A stretch of 33,557 nt of DNA from Bacteroidia bacterium (GTDB lineage: Bacteria; Bacteroidota; Bacteroidia; UBA4408). The stretch lies in NCBI GenBank assembly GCA_014376525.1, contig JACMRI010000052.1, forward strand, positions 1-33,557. The letters run 5' to 3'. The translations under genes and the position numbers were made by a program. The notes beneath the pieces are model-generated. The model saw only the letters and a list, made by a program, of their open reading frames with translations. It made no database searches and was not told the DNA's origin. Positions 1 through 10,085 of this stretch are shown one piece after another (the first letter of the stretch is position 1; every line of letters begins with the position of its first letter).

Positions 1-338
1 ATTTTATGTACAATACCAATAATAAAAAAGCATAAAAAACTTAAAAACACATACATACGTATAGGCTCTAAATACCGCTGACGACGACCTCCTAAAAACT
101 CTTTAGTTAAAAACCCTGGCTTAAATAATAAGGGAATTATAGTCCCAAAAAATTTAGAATCGAAATGTGTTATATCATTAAAAAAATGACTTACTAAATG
201 CCAAAAAGTATCGTGATGCTCTATATTTTCTTGCCCACACGCATGGCAGTAACGCCCGCTTAATTGTTGTCCACAATTTAAACAATCTTTTTTCTCGCGC
301 TCTTTAAATAGTCGTACTGGAGTATAAGTCGTTTTCAT
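1..338 (-). CDS. DUF3667-like membrane protein, N-terminal part (runs off the window edge)
   Basis: Own translation from ATG at 338: MKTTYTPVRLFKEREKKDCLNCGQQLSGRYCHACGQENIEHHDTFWHLVSHFFNDITHFDSKFFGTIIPLLFKPGFLTKEFLGGRRQRYLEPIRMYVFLSFLCFFIIGIVHK; CxxCG...GxYCxxCGQ ribbon, then P..LT.EF..G.R.RY..P..MY and a TM segment. Not in ORF track because it is open at the edge. Confidence 0.75.
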   Translation of the reverse strand, partial: MKTTYTPVRLFKEREKKDCLNCGQQLSGRYCHACGQENIEHHDTFWHLVSHFFNDITHFDSKFFGTIIPLLFKPGFLTKEFLGGRRQRYLEPIRMYVFLSFLCFFIIGIVHK

Positions 339-351
339 TTATTATGTAATA

Positions 352-2274
352 CTAAGCCGTTTGGCTTTTACCTTTATTCATCATTTTGGTAACGCTAACT
401 ATCACTGCATTTGCATCAATATTACATTCGGCATATAACTGGGCTGGTTCTCCGTGTTCAATCCATTCGTCCTTAATACCCAAGCGAGTAACTTGTGCCG
501 TGTAATTATTATCAACCATAAATTCTATAACAGCACTACCCATACCACCCATAATACAACCGTCCTCAATCGTTATTACTTTGCTAAATTTAGTAAACAC
601 TTCGTGTAGTAATAACTCGTCTATAGGTTTAGCAAAACGCATATCATAGTGTGCAACACTTATACCTTGTTTTACAAGGGTTTCAATGGCTTTAGTAACT
701 TCGTTGCCAATATGGCCTATGCTTAATACTGCTATATCATTACCATCTTTTACTTTGCGTCCTGTGCCTATTTTGAGTAGTTTAAATGGTGTTTTCCAAT
801 TTACCATAACGCCATTACCACGTGGGTAGCGTATGCTAAACGGACCATGATTTTCGGCTTGTGCAGTGTACATAAGATTGCGCAATTCTTCCTCGTTCAT
901 AGGTGCACTTACTATCATATTAGGAATGCAGCGGAAGTACGCTATATCAAACGTACCGTGGTGTGTAGGGCCATCGGCACCAGCAAGCCCACCTCTATCC
1001 AAACAGAATATTACATGTAATTTTTGCAAAGCAACATCGTGTACTACTTGATCGTAAGCACGCTGCATAAACGAGGAGTAAATATTACAAAACGGTATCA
1101 TACCTTGTGTAGCCATACCGGCGCTAAATGTAACCGCATGTTGCTCGGCTATACCTACGTCAAACGCACGTGTAGGCATGGCTTTCATCATTATATTAAG
1201 CGATGAACCTGATGGCATTGCGGGAGTTATACCTACTATTTTATCATTCATTTCGGCAAGCTCTACTATGGTGTGCCCAAACACTTCTTGATATTTGGGA
1301 GGTTGTGGAGATGCTGATGTAACTTTTATAATTTCGCCAGTGTCCTTGTTAAACAAACCTGGCGCGTGCCACACTGTTTCGTTTCCTTCTTCGCTAAACT
1401 TATAACCCTTGCCTTTTTTAGTAAGTACGTGCAGTATTTTAGGTCCTGGAATATCTTTTAAATCGGCTAATACTTTTTGCAAATAATCTACATCGTGACC
1501 GTCTACTGGACCAAAATACCTAAAGCTCAACGATTCAAACATATTGCTTTGCGATAGCAACGAAGTTTTTACAGCGTTCTCTATCTTGCTTGCTATCTCT
1601 TGTGCATTAGGTCCAAATTTTGATACTTTGCCCAATAAATCCCATATTTTATCTTTAGCTTTATTATATGTTTTTGAAGTAGTAATATCTGTTAAATATT
1701 CTTTTAACGCCCCTACATTAGGGTCTATACTCATACAGTTATCATTAAGCACTACAAGCAAGTTACTGTTTTCTACACCTGCATGGTTTAGTGCCTCAAA
1801 CGCCATACCTGCCGTCATTGCGCCATCGCCTATTACGGCTATGTGCTGGCGATTATCATTTTGCAAACGGTTAGCTACCGCCATACCCAAAGCTGCACCA
1901 ATACTGGTACTTGAGTGGCCTACACCAAAAGTGTCATACTCACTTTCGCTACGTTTAGGGAAGCCTGATAAACCTTTATACACACGCTGTGTAGCAAAGT
2001 TGGCTCTTCGTCCTGTAAGTATTTTGTGACCGTAGGCTTGATGTCCCACATCCCACACCAATTGGTCGGTTGGAGTGTTAAACACGTAGTGCAATGCTAC
2101 CGTAAGTTCTACTACACCAAGGCTTGCGCCAAAATGCCCACCTTTGGTTGACACTACATCTATAATGTATTGGCGCAACTCGTCGCACACTTGTTTTAAT
2201 TGACGCTCGTTTAACTTGCGCAAATCGTGCGGAGTTACAATGTTTTCTAATAATGGTCCTGCTTTAATTTCCAT
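352..2274 (-). CDS. dxs: 1-deoxy-D-xylulose-5-phosphate synthase
   Basis: 640 aa; TPP motif GDGAMTAGMAFEALNHAG, N-terminal GGHFGASLGVVELTVALHYVF, AEQHAVTFSAGMA and DRGGLAGADGPTHHG. Confidence 0.97.
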   Translation of the reverse strand: MEIKAGPLLENIVTPHDLRKLNERQLKQVCDELRQYIIDVVSTKGGHFGASLGVVELTVALHYVFNTPTDQLVWDVGHQAYGHKILTGRRANFATQRVYKGLSGFPKRSESEYDTFGVGHSSTSIGAALGMAVANRLQNDNRQHIAVIGDGAMTAGMAFEALNHAGVENSNLLVVLNDNCMSIDPNVGALKEYLTDITTSKTYNKAKDKIWDLLGKVSKFGPNAQEIASKIENAVKTSLLSQSNMFESLSFRYFGPVDGHDVDYLQKVLADLKDIPGPKILHVLTKKGKGYKFSEEGNETVWHAPGLFNKDTGEIIKVTSASPQPPKYQEVFGHTIVELAEMNDKIVGITPAMPSGSSLNIMMKAMPTRAFDVGIAEQHAVTFSAGMATQGMIPFCNIYSSFMQRAYDQVVHDVALQKLHVIFCLDRGGLAGADGPTHHGTFDIAYFRCIPNMIVSAPMNEEELRNLMYTAQAENHGPFSIRYPRGNGVMVNWKTPFKLLKIGTGRKVKDGNDIAVLSIGHIGNEVTKAIETLVKQGISVAHYDMRFAKPIDELLLHEVFTKFSKVITIEDGCIMGGMGSAVIEFMVDNNYTAQVTRLGIKDEWIEHGEPAQLYAECNIDANAVIVSVTKMMNKGKSQTA

Positions 2275-2298
2275 ACTAAATGTGTGTGCTAAAAAAAT

Positions 2299-2796
2299 TT
2301 ATTTTCCTTTTAAACTATCTGAATTAAATGCCAGTGGTAGCAAATCGAAAACGCTTTCGGTCATCCATATTTCGTCGTTGTCGCAGGTCATATACACTTT
2401 TATTTTTTGTTTTTGTTTGTACTCGTATTCCGCTAACGCTTGTCGGCACGAGCCACAGGGCGTTATAGGTTGTATGAGTTTGTAGTTGGGCGAAAATGCC
2501 GATAAAAAAACCGTAACCACTTTGGCTGTGGGATATAGCGCTGATGCGCTAAAAACGGCTACGCGCTCGGCACACATAGCACTTGGGTAGGCTGCATTTT
2601 CTTGATTATTACCCAATACTATTTTACCATTATCCAATAACAAAGCGCAACCTACATTAAACAGAGAGTAGGGCGCGTAGGCTTGCGTAGCAGCTTGTTT
2701 GGCATTAGTAAATAACTCTTGCTCTTGCGCTGATAGTGCCTTTACATTTGCAAATACTTGGTACTGGGTTGTTATGGTTTTTATAGTGGTGTTCAT
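2299..2796 (-). CDS. cdd: cytidine deaminase
   Basis: 165 aa; YAPYSLFNVGCALL, ENAAYPSAMCAERVA and PCGSCRQALAEY zinc-site motifs. Confidence 0.95.
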   Translation of the reverse strand: MNTTIKTITTQYQVFANVKALSAQEQELFTNAKQAATQAYAPYSLFNVGCALLLDNGKIVLGNNQENAAYPSAMCAERVAVFSASALYPTAKVVTVFLSAFSPNYKLIQPITPCGSCRQALAEYEYKQKQKIKVYMTCDNDEIWMTESVFDLLPLAFNSDSLKGK

Positions 2797-2829
2797 ATTT
2801 TAAATGGAGGCAACTGATTACGATAACTG

Positions 2830-2861
2830 AATATTATTAATGGTAAAATTACCATAATATT
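2830..2861. terminator. AT-rich imperfect hairpin downstream of the S9 peptidase gene
   Basis: AATATTA-TTAA-TGGTAA-AA-TTACCA-TAATATT: two complementary stem segments with a 4-nt bulge. Confidence 0.4.
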
Positions 2862-2909
2862 TTATTTAATTAACTAAAGAAAATACTATCAATTTGAAGC
2901 GTGTTTTGA

Positions 2910-5108
2910 CTATAAGTTTTTTTGTAAAAAATCAAACATTTTAGTGTATAAATGTAAGCGAGTATTTTCGCCCGATATGCCATGTGCTTTATTGGTATAT
3001 ATCATCTGGTCGAACGGTTTGTTAGATTTTACAAGGGCTGCACTCATTTCCATGGAGTTTTGCACGTGCACATTATCATCGGCACTGCCGTGTACTAATA
3101 GGTATGCACCTTTCAAACTATCGGTAAAATTTATGGGAGAATTATCGTCGTAACCCTTAGCGTTATCTTGTGGTGTAAGTAGGAAACGCTCCGTATAAAT
3201 ACTATCATAATAACGCCAGTTAGTAACAGGTGCAACGGCTATACCCGCTTTAAAATAAGCCGATCCTTTGGTCATACACAAGGATGTTAAATATCCGCCA
3301 AAACTCCAGCCCATACAGGCTATACGTGTTTTATCTACATAAGGTAATGTACCTAAATATTTTGCTACTTCTATTTGATCTTCCACTTCTAATTTACCTA
3401 AATTTTTGTACGTAGCTTTTTTAAATGCGTTGCCTCTATTGGGCGTACCTCTATTATCAACACATACTACAATGTAACCTTTTTGTGCCAAAAACTGATG
3501 CCACCAATAGTTTGCTCCGCCCCATTCGCTTTCTACTTCGGCTTTGCCTGGTCCACCATAATAGGTTTGAAACACTGGGTATTTTTTATTTGCATCAAAG
3601 TTGGTAGGTTTTACCATGTAACCGTTTAGTAGCGTGCCGTCAGTAGCTTTTACTATTATCATTTCTACTGGGCTTGTGTTTATGGTTTTTATGGTGGATA
3701 GTAGTGTTGCATTATCTTCTAACACACGTACTGTTTTGCCTGTTTTAGTTTCGTACAATGCAACATTATAGGGAACGCCAAATGCACTGTTGGTGCATAT
3801 AAAATAAGCATAGTTAGCACTAAAACTAACCGTATTAGCCCCCTGCTTAGAGGTAATTTGGCGTTTGTTAGCCCCATTAAAATCTATTACATAGGTATGG
3901 TCTTCGCTTGGGTGTACTTCGGTACTGCTGTAATAAATAAGTTTGTTTTTTTCGTCTATGCCATGTAGTTTTTTTACGTCAAAATTACCCTTGGTAATAA
4001 GACTTTTAGCACCTGTGGCATAGTCGTAATTGTATAAATGTATGTAGCCATCTTCGTCAGAAAGCAATATTACATTTTTGCCGTCGGTGGTGGGATAAAA
4101 AAAGTTTTCTTGTCCTTCGCTTATGTCTATGTATTTCTCATCGGTACGTGTGTACCACTTATTGGCTTTGCCATTGGTGGCATCAACAGTATAAATATCT
4201 AATTTGTTTTGTGCCCTATTTAGCGTGCTTACCATAAGCGTGCCCGATTGATGCCACGCTATGCGAGGTATATATTCGTACTGCGCAGCATCAATATTAA
4301 CTTTGATAGTTGTACCTTTTTCAATGTCAAAAATATGTATTGTTACTACACTATTTTTTTCGCCTGCTTTAGGGTATTTAAATTTATTATCAGCTGGGTA
4401 TAGGCCATTAAACATAGTCATATTAAATTCTTTTACCTCACTTTCATCAAATTTAAAATAGGCTATTTTTTTACCGTCGTTACTCCAATAAAATGCTCTA
4501 TCAAACCCAAATTCCTCTTCATATACCCAATCGGTAGTGCCGTTTATTATGTTGTTGCGCTTACCGTCAAACGTTATTTGTTGTGCTGTGTTTGCGCCTA
4601 TTTTTTTCACAAACAAATTATTTTTTTGCACATAAGCAATGGCGCTACTTTGCGGGTTAAATGCGGGCAGTTGTTGTTTTATTACATCGTCTAACAATTC
4701 TACTTTGTTGGTTGATAGGTCCACTACTACATAAGCTGCATCAAACGAATGACGGTATATTTGGCTACGATTAGTAGTAAGTATTAATTTCGTTTCTTTA
4801 GCATCAAACAAATAATCATCAAACAAAATTTCTTCGTTATTTATAGGGTTGTGCAACGTAGCCGATGATAGTAAGGTAGCTGTTTTTTTGCCAGTTTTAT
4901 AATTGTATTTGTTTATAACTGCATGTTCGCCATCGTCTTCCAACACAGTATAATGCTCACCATCATTCATATTATTAAGCCCATCTATGTTTTTGGCTCT
5001 TAACTTACTGCCTTTCCAAATATCCTCTATCGTAATATTTTGTTTTTGTGCTCGTGTAGTTGTTGTGACCAACATGAGTATTACTATTATTAATTTTGAC
5101 ACTTTCAT
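2910..5108 (-). CDS. S9 family peptidase (dipeptidyl peptidase IV-like)
   Basis: 732 aa; signal peptide, DPP-IV beta-propeller region, catalytic GWSFGGYLT, HGSADDNVH and KAHGI. Confidence 0.92.
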   Translation of the reverse strand: MKVSKLIIVILMLVTTTTRAQKQNITIEDIWKGSKLRAKNIDGLNNMNDGEHYTVLEDDGEHAVINKYNYKTGKKTATLLSSATLHNPINNEEILFDDYLFDAKETKLILTTNRSQIYRHSFDAAYVVVDLSTNKVELLDDVIKQQLPAFNPQSSAIAYVQKNNLFVKKIGANTAQQITFDGKRNNIINGTTDWVYEEEFGFDRAFYWSNDGKKIAYFKFDESEVKEFNMTMFNGLYPADNKFKYPKAGEKNSVVTIHIFDIEKGTTIKVNIDAAQYEYIPRIAWHQSGTLMVSTLNRAQNKLDIYTVDATNGKANKWYTRTDEKYIDISEGQENFFYPTTDGKNVILLSDEDGYIHLYNYDYATGAKSLITKGNFDVKKLHGIDEKNKLIYYSSTEVHPSEDHTYVIDFNGANKRQITSKQGANTVSFSANYAYFICTNSAFGVPYNVALYETKTGKTVRVLEDNATLLSTIKTINTSPVEMIIVKATDGTLLNGYMVKPTNFDANKKYPVFQTYYGGPGKAEVESEWGGANYWWHQFLAQKGYIVVCVDNRGTPNRGNAFKKATYKNLGKLEVEDQIEVAKYLGTLPYVDKTRIACMGWSFGGYLTSLCMTKGSAYFKAGIAVAPVTNWRYYDSIYTERFLLTPQDNAKGYDDNSPINFTDSLKGAYLLVHGSADDNVHVQNSMEMSAALVKSNKPFDQMIYTNKAHGISGENTRLHLYTKMFDFLQKNL

Positions 5109-5248
5109 TTTTTAGTTTTTGTAATAATTATGGTTACACGAATGTAGTCTATTACTGTATGAAAAAACAAAAAAAGTGCTACAATTTAATACTGTCATAC
5201 TCTTTTTTTTTTGCTTGTTAATAGGTAGATAAAAACGGTTATTCACTT

Positions 5249-5801
5249 TTATTTTATTACGACAATTGGTTTGTTTAAACGTTGATTACCAATTGTAAAA
5301 ATGTAATCACCATTGGCTACAACTTTAATATTTAATTCGTTTAACACAATGTTAAATTCTTTAACTAACTTTCTATACATAGTAAGTAAACTAATTTTGT
5401 TATTATTGACATTGCTTTCTATTTGTAATGTATTAGTTGCGAGATTAGTATAAATGCTCATTTAGTTTGCATTTTTATTTTTATAAAACAAAATAGGTAA
5501 AATATTAACCTATATAAAAGGACTTTCTGTTGCTTTACAGCCCAATACAAGCGGGCAACTTATGAAGCTACTAATCATTTCCTTTTCTAATTCTACATTA
5601 ACAGTTAGAATTTTCTTTGCCAGCTAACAAACAAGCACTCCATGTTTGGTGTACGCAAAAAATTAGGATTGTACACGAAAATTGTATGCTGGTATATCTA
5701 TCAGGTTTTAAAATGCCAGCATTTACAGTCCATATTTTATTTAATACATTAGTAGATGAACCATTGCAGTTTTGAGGCCATGCAGACCATGCATAAGCCT
5801 T
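5249..5801 (-). pseudogene. Decayed secreted-protein gene ending in a T9SS type A C-terminal sorting-domain remnant
   Basis: ORF 5249..5461 reads MSIYTNLATNTLQIESNVNNNKISLLTMYRKLVKEFNIVLNELNIKVVANGDYIFTIGNQRLNKPIVVIK*, like a T9SS CTD (YPNPA.N.L.I......I.I.D..GK.V........VD...L.NG.Y.......... .KIVI.K) with internal losses. Upstream open stretch 5598..5801 (KAYAWSAWPQNCNGSSTNVLNKIWTVNAGILKP...) has no start codon. Confidence 0.55.
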
Positions 5802-5893
5802 ATTTTAATGTACACTTAATTTTTCGTTATTGGTTGATGTTACTCAACTTTTATTTAAGGTACTTATTTTATCAAATAATGTTTTTTTAATTA

Positions 5894-5923
5894 TTGCTAA
5901 GTCCATCTCATTGTTTACATTTG
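5894..5923 (+). promoter_or_regulatory. Bacteroidota-type sigma promoter upstream of prs
   Basis: TTG (5894-5896), 19-nt spacer, TACATTTG (5916-5923); fits the Bacteroidetes TTTG-N19-21-TAnnTTTG promoter; 23 nt before the prs ATG. Confidence 0.65.
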
Positions 5924-5945
5924 CACAAGCAAAAAACAAACCCTT

Positions 5946-6878
5946 ATGTCAAATCCAATAAAAATTTTTACAGGTACAGGTACACGTTATTTATCGGAGC
6001 AAATAGCAACTTCATACGGTACTAATTTAGGTAATGTTATACGCACTAATTTTAGCGATGGCGAGTATCAAACTAGCTTTGAAGAAACTGTACGTGGTTG
6101 CGATGTATTTATTATACAATCTACGTTTCAGCCAACTGATAATTTGTTTGAATTATTGCTAATGGTTGATGCTGCTAAACGTGCATCGGCACATAAAGTA
6201 ATAGCTGTAATGCCTTATTTTGGCTGGGCCAGGCAAGACCGCAAAGACAAACCTCGTGTAGCTATTGGTGCTAAATTAGTTGCCGATTTGTTAGCTGCAG
6301 CAGGAGTGGATAGAGTTATGACGATGGATTTACATGCCGACCAAATACAAGGGTTTTTTAATGTTCCAGTTGATCATTTGTACGCATCAACTTTGTTTTT
6401 GGATCACATACGTAGCTTAAAATTAGACAACTTAATAATAGCCGCACCAGACATGGGTGGTAGCAAGCGTGCCAACGCTTACGCCAAACACCTGGGTTGC
6501 GATATAGTTATATGCTATAAACAACGCTCAGCTGCCAACGTAATAGACAGCATGACGGTAATAGGCGAAGTAGAAGGTAAAAACGTAATAATAGTAGATG
6601 ATATATGCGACACCGCAGGCACACTTACCAAAGCGGCAGATATGATGATGCAAAAAGGTGCATTGAGCGTTCGTGCAGTGTGTACACACGCAATATTAAG
6701 TGGCGAGGCATATGAAAACCTCGAAAAATCGGCCATTAAGGAATTAGTAGTAACAGACACTATACCACTAAAGCAACATAGCGATAAAATAAAAGTAGTA
6801 TCGGTAGCTAACTTGTTTGCCGATGTAATAAATCGTGTAAATTCGCACGAAAGTATTAGTTCGCATTTTATATTTTAA
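5946..6878 (+). CDS. prs: ribose-phosphate pyrophosphokinase
   Basis: 310 aa; FSDGEY, YFGWARQDRKDKPR, DLHADQIQGFF and PRPP loop VDDICDTAGTL. Confidence 0.97.
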   Translation: MSNPIKIFTGTGTRYLSEQIATSYGTNLGNVIRTNFSDGEYQTSFEETVRGCDVFIIQSTFQPTDNLFELLLMVDAAKRASAHKVIAVMPYFGWARQDRKDKPRVAIGAKLVADLLAAAGVDRVMTMDLHADQIQGFFNVPVDHLYASTLFLDHIRSLKLDNLIIAAPDMGGSKRANAYAKHLGCDIVICYKQRSAANVIDSMTVIGEVEGKNVIIVDDICDTAGTLTKAADMMMQKGALSVRAVCTHAILSGEAYENLEKSAIKELVVTDTIPLKQHSDKIKVVSVANLFADVINRVNSHESISSHFIF

Positions 6879-6884
6879 AAATAA

Positions 6885-6892
6885 TACATTTG
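6885..6892 (+). promoter_or_regulatory. Putative -7 promoter element upstream of rplY
   Basis: TACATTTGCACAA, almost the same string as upstream of prs (TACATTTGCACAA at 5916); about 33 nt before the rplY ATG; -33 box weak. Confidence 0.45.
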
Positions 6893-6925
6893 CACAACAA
6901 TTAACAATAACAACAAACAAAAATA

Positions 6926-7531
6926 ATGAAAACAATATCATTGAGCGGTTCGTTACGCGCGGACGTAGGAAGTACAAATGCTAAAGCAGTGCGCTTGGCA
7001 GGTCATGTGCCTTGTGTAGTATACGGAGGTAAAGACCAAAAGTTTTTTCAGGTGGATTTACGCCATATTGAAAAATGTTTAACAACACCTGAAGTGTACT
7101 GTTTTAACTTAGATATAGCTGGCGAAAAGCGCAGTGCTATAGTACAAGAAGTACAGTTTCACCCAATAACAGATGCTATAACACACGTAGATTTCTTGGA
7201 AGTTGATGCTAAAAAAGCAATACGTATTGGTTTACCATTTAAGATAGTAGGTAACTCGGAAGGGGTAAAAGCAGGGGGTAAATTGGTAAAAGGTTTACGT
7301 AAGATTAAAGTAGAAGGTTTTCTAGAAAACATTCCAGATACGATTGAAGTTGACGTAACTGCATTAAACATTGGTAATTCAGTAAAAATTAAAGATCTAA
7401 AATTAGATAACGTAAAATTATTAGATGGTCCAAATGTTGTTGTTGCTCGTGTTGAAATGACTCGTGCTGCAGCTGCCGCTGCCGCCGAAGCTGCTAAAAC
7501 TGCTTCTACACCACCAAAAAAGAAAAAATAA
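6926..7531 (+). CDS. rplY: 50S ribosomal protein L25/general stress protein Ctc
   Basis: 201 aa; GSLRADVGSTNAKAVRLAGHVPCVVYGG..., VQEVQFHPITDAITHVDFLEV and an Ala/Lys-rich C-terminus (Ctc/TL5-type). Confidence 0.93.
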   Translation: MKTISLSGSLRADVGSTNAKAVRLAGHVPCVVYGGKDQKFFQVDLRHIEKCLTTPEVYCFNLDIAGEKRSAIVQEVQFHPITDAITHVDFLEVDAKKAIRIGLPFKIVGNSEGVKAGGKLVKGLRKIKVEGFLENIPDTIEVDVTALNIGNSVKIKDLKLDNVKLLDGPNVVVARVEMTRAAAAAAAEAAKTASTPPKKKK

Positions 7532-7562
7532 TTAGCTGATTTAGCAACAAATCAAAAATTAA

Positions 7563-7610
7563 ATTAAAAAGGGTTTAAAAATCAATACTGATTTTTAAAC
7601 CCTTTTTAAT
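7563..7610. terminator. Strong bidirectional Rho-independent terminator between convergent rplY and purS
   Basis: Perfect 22-bp inverted repeat ATTAAAAAGGGTTTAAAAATCA-atac-TGATTTTTAAACCCTTTTTAAT. Confidence 0.9.
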
Positions 7611-7654
7611 AAAATAACTTTTTGATTTCGGTAATTAAAAAAATAGTTATTCAA

Positions 7655-7906
7655 TTATTCTTCAGTAATAGTTATGCTATATTCTTCCATAATTTGATTG
7701 CACAATAATTTTTTGCAAGCATCGTCGGCAGCAGTAGTAGCAAGGGCTACCGAAGCAGCTTTTATTTGCAAAGTAATGTGTTTGCCTATGCGCACATTGC
7801 TTATTTGTGGCAAGCCTATATTAGTCATACTTTGTGTTACGGCTTTACCTTGTGGGTCTAACAAGGCTTTGTGAGGCATTATGTTTATGTGCGCTATGTA
7901 GTTCAT
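7655..7906 (-). CDS. purS: phosphoribosylformylglycinamidine synthase subunit PurS
   Basis: 83 aa; I.I.PHKALLDPQGKAVTQSMTNIG...ISNVRIGKHITLQI...CKKLLCNQIMEEYSI matches the PurS fold signature. Confidence 0.85.
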   Translation of the reverse strand: MNYIAHINIMPHKALLDPQGKAVTQSMTNIGLPQISNVRIGKHITLQIKAASVALATTAADDACKKLLCNQIMEEYSITITEE

Positions 7907-7971
7907 TGTATTAGTTTGGGATTAATGTTAAAGTATTATTGAGCTAATAATTATTATGCAACCGTATTGCC

Positions 7972-8925
7972 TTATTCTACCACCACACCCATATTACAAA
8001 ACTTATCAATACGTTGGTTGATGCGCTCTTCTGGGTTTATAGCGTCTAGTTCTTTAAGGTATGTTATTATATGTTGCTTTACTATTTGATGGGCTTCGGG
8101 TATGTTATTATGCGCGCCACCTATGGGTTCGGGTATTATAGCATCTACTAACTTATTTTCTAACATATCTTTTGCAGTAAGTTTTAAGGCTTCGGCAGCG
8201 GTTTCTTTATTGTCCCAATTGCGCCATAAGATAGATGAGCACGACTCTGGCGAAATAACCGAGTACCAAGTGTTTTCCAGCATACACACTTTATCACCCA
8301 CACCTATTCCTAATGCTCCGCCCGATGCTCCTTCGCCCAATATTATGCATATAACAGGCACTTTAAGTTGCGCCATTTCAAATATATTGCGTGCAATGGC
8401 CTCGCCTTGACCTCGCTCTTCGGCTTCTAAACCTGGGTAGGCGCCTGGGGTATCTATAAACGTTACAATGGGTTTATTAAATCGTTCGGCTAACTTAAAC
8501 AAGCGCAATGCCTTGCGATAGCCCTCTGGGTTGGCCATACCAAAGCGGCGTATTTGACGCATTTTAGTATTAATGCCTTTTTGCTGTCCTACAAACATTA
8601 CGGTACGTCCGTCTATCTGTCCAAAACCGCCTATCATGGCTTTATCATCGCCTACGGTACGGTCGCCGTGTAGTTCTATAAATGTATTATCGCTTACGGC
8701 GTCCATGTAGCTAAGCGAGTACGGACGGTCTGGGTGGCGGCTTGCCTGCACACGTTGCCACGCACTAAGGTTAGCGTATATTTCTTTGCGTGTAGTTATA
8801 ATTTTAGCTTCTAATTCGGCTACTGCCGATGCTACGTCTACTTGTGTTTTTTCGGCAGTTTCGTTTAGTTGTTCTAACTGCTCCACGAGTAATTGTATTG
8901 GTTTTTCAAATTCTAAATAGGTCAT
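7972..8925 (-). CDS. accA: acetyl-CoA carboxylase carboxyltransferase subunit alpha
   Basis: 317 aa; [46 protein letters not shown] and [15 protein letters not shown]. Confidence 0.97.
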   Translation of the reverse strand: MTYLEFEKPIQLLVEQLEQLNETAEKTQVDVASAVAELEAKIITTRKEIYANLSAWQRVQASRHPDRPYSLSYMDAVSDNTFIELHGDRTVGDDKAMIGGFGQIDGRTVMFVGQQKGINTKMRQIRRFGMANPEGYRKALRLFKLAERFNKPIVTFIDTPGAYPGLEAEERGQGEAIARNIFEMAQLKVPVICIILGEGASGGALGIGVGDKVCMLENTWYSVISPESCSSILWRNWDNKETAAEALKLTAKDMLENKLVDAIIPEPIGGAHNNIPEAHQIVKQHIITYLKELDAINPEERINQRIDKFCNMGVVVE

Positions 8926-8936
8926 ATAATGTTGTA

Positions 8937-9917
8937 TTATTTAGTTATTTGTAAGGTTTGTTTTTCCAGCAATAATTTTTTGATACTTGCATTCATTTGG
9001 TGCAAATTCGTGTAATGATTTTGAGATATTACCGAAGAACTTTCAATGGCACGAGGACCTTCAATTGTCCAATCGCTCACGTTTTTTTTATCAAAACGAC
9101 AAGTGTTACAAATAAATTCTTCAATTTCGCCATATTTATCTTTACGCCCTGTTACACGTATAACTTCATTTGCTTTTTGCCACACTACAGTTTTACCACA
9201 GCATTTATCGCAATTGCGGTGTGCATCCATTGGTTTAAGAAACCATACACGATTAGCAAAGCGAGCAGTTCGGTCGGTTAATGCGCCTACGGGGCATACA
9301 TCTATAACGTTTCCACTAAAATCGTTATCAATTACATTTTCTATATAAGTAGAAATTTCGGCATGGTCGCCACGGCTTATTACTCCATGTACACGTCCAT
9401 TGGTTATTTGGTTAGCAGTGTAAACACAACGATAACAAAGGATACAGCGGTTCATGTGTAGCTTTATTTTTTCGCCAATATCTATCATATCAAAAGTACG
9501 ACGTTCAAACTCATAACGAGTACGTTGTAGGCCGTGTTCGTAACCAAGGTCCTGCAAGCTACATTCGCCAGCTTGATCGCACACTGGACAATCTAATGGG
9601 TGATTAATTAATAAAAATTCTACCACACCACGGCGTGCTTCAAGCACTTCGGGGCTAGTAATGTTTTGTACTATCATACCGTCTTGCACAGGTGTAGAGC
9701 ACGATACCACCAACTTAGGCATAGGGCGTGGGTCTTTAGCCGAACCCGCTGTAACTTTTACTAAGCATGTGCGACACTTACCGCCACTGCCTTGTAACTT
9801 ACTGTGGTAGCACATTGCGGGGGGAACGCTTTCGCCTCCCATCATACGTGCTGCATTTAGTATGGTTGTTCCATCAGGAACTTCTATTTCAATATTATCA
9901 ATGGTTACTTTTGCCAT
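8937..9917 (-). CDS. 2Fe-2S/4Fe-4S protein, NADH-quinone oxidoreductase subunit G-like (short form)
   Basis: 326 aa; [18 protein letters not shown] 2Fe-2S site, [18 protein letters not shown] and CILCYRCV NuoG Fe-S motifs; no molybdopterin oxidoreductase domain. Confidence 0.88.
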   Translation of the reverse strand: MAKVTIDNIEIEVPDGTTILNAARMMGGESVPPAMCYHSKLQGSGGKCRTCLVKVTAGSAKDPRPMPKLVVSCSTPVQDGMIVQNITSPEVLEARRGVVEFLLINHPLDCPVCDQAGECSLQDLGYEHGLQRTRYEFERRTFDMIDIGEKIKLHMNRCILCYRCVYTANQITNGRVHGVISRGDHAEISTYIENVIDNDFSGNVIDVCPVGALTDRTARFANRVWFLKPMDAHRNCDKCCGKTVVWQKANEVIRVTGRKDKYGEIEEFICNTCRFDKKNVSDWTIEGPRAIESSSVISQNHYTNLHQMNASIKKLLLEKQTLQITK

Positions 9918-10030
9918 GGGTATTAAGTACTATTTTTTAGTTGTACAAATTTATCAATTTGTATTAATTAAAGGCAACTTGTTTTAAGTAATATTAATGA
10001 AAAATAATAATTGTGCCTTTTTTAAATAAA

Positions 10031-10066
10031 CAAACCCTATGTAAGCAAATGTTTACATAGGGTTTG
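10031..10066 (-). terminator. Rho-independent terminator downstream of odhB
   Basis: 14-bp perfect stem CAAACCCTATGTAA-gcaaatgt-TTACATAGGGTTTG, followed on the minus strand by a T-rich tract. Confidence 0.8.
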
Positions 10067-10085
10067 CTGTAATTTAATAATGTAA

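Noticed and set aside
1544-2029. 161-aa plus-strand ORF
   Set aside because: Fully antisense to dxs, no recognisable domain; coding evidence is on the minus strand.
6768-6977. 69-aa minus-strand ORF over the prs-rplY junction
   Set aside because: Hydrophobic reading of an AT-rich intergenic region; overlaps two solid plus-strand genes.
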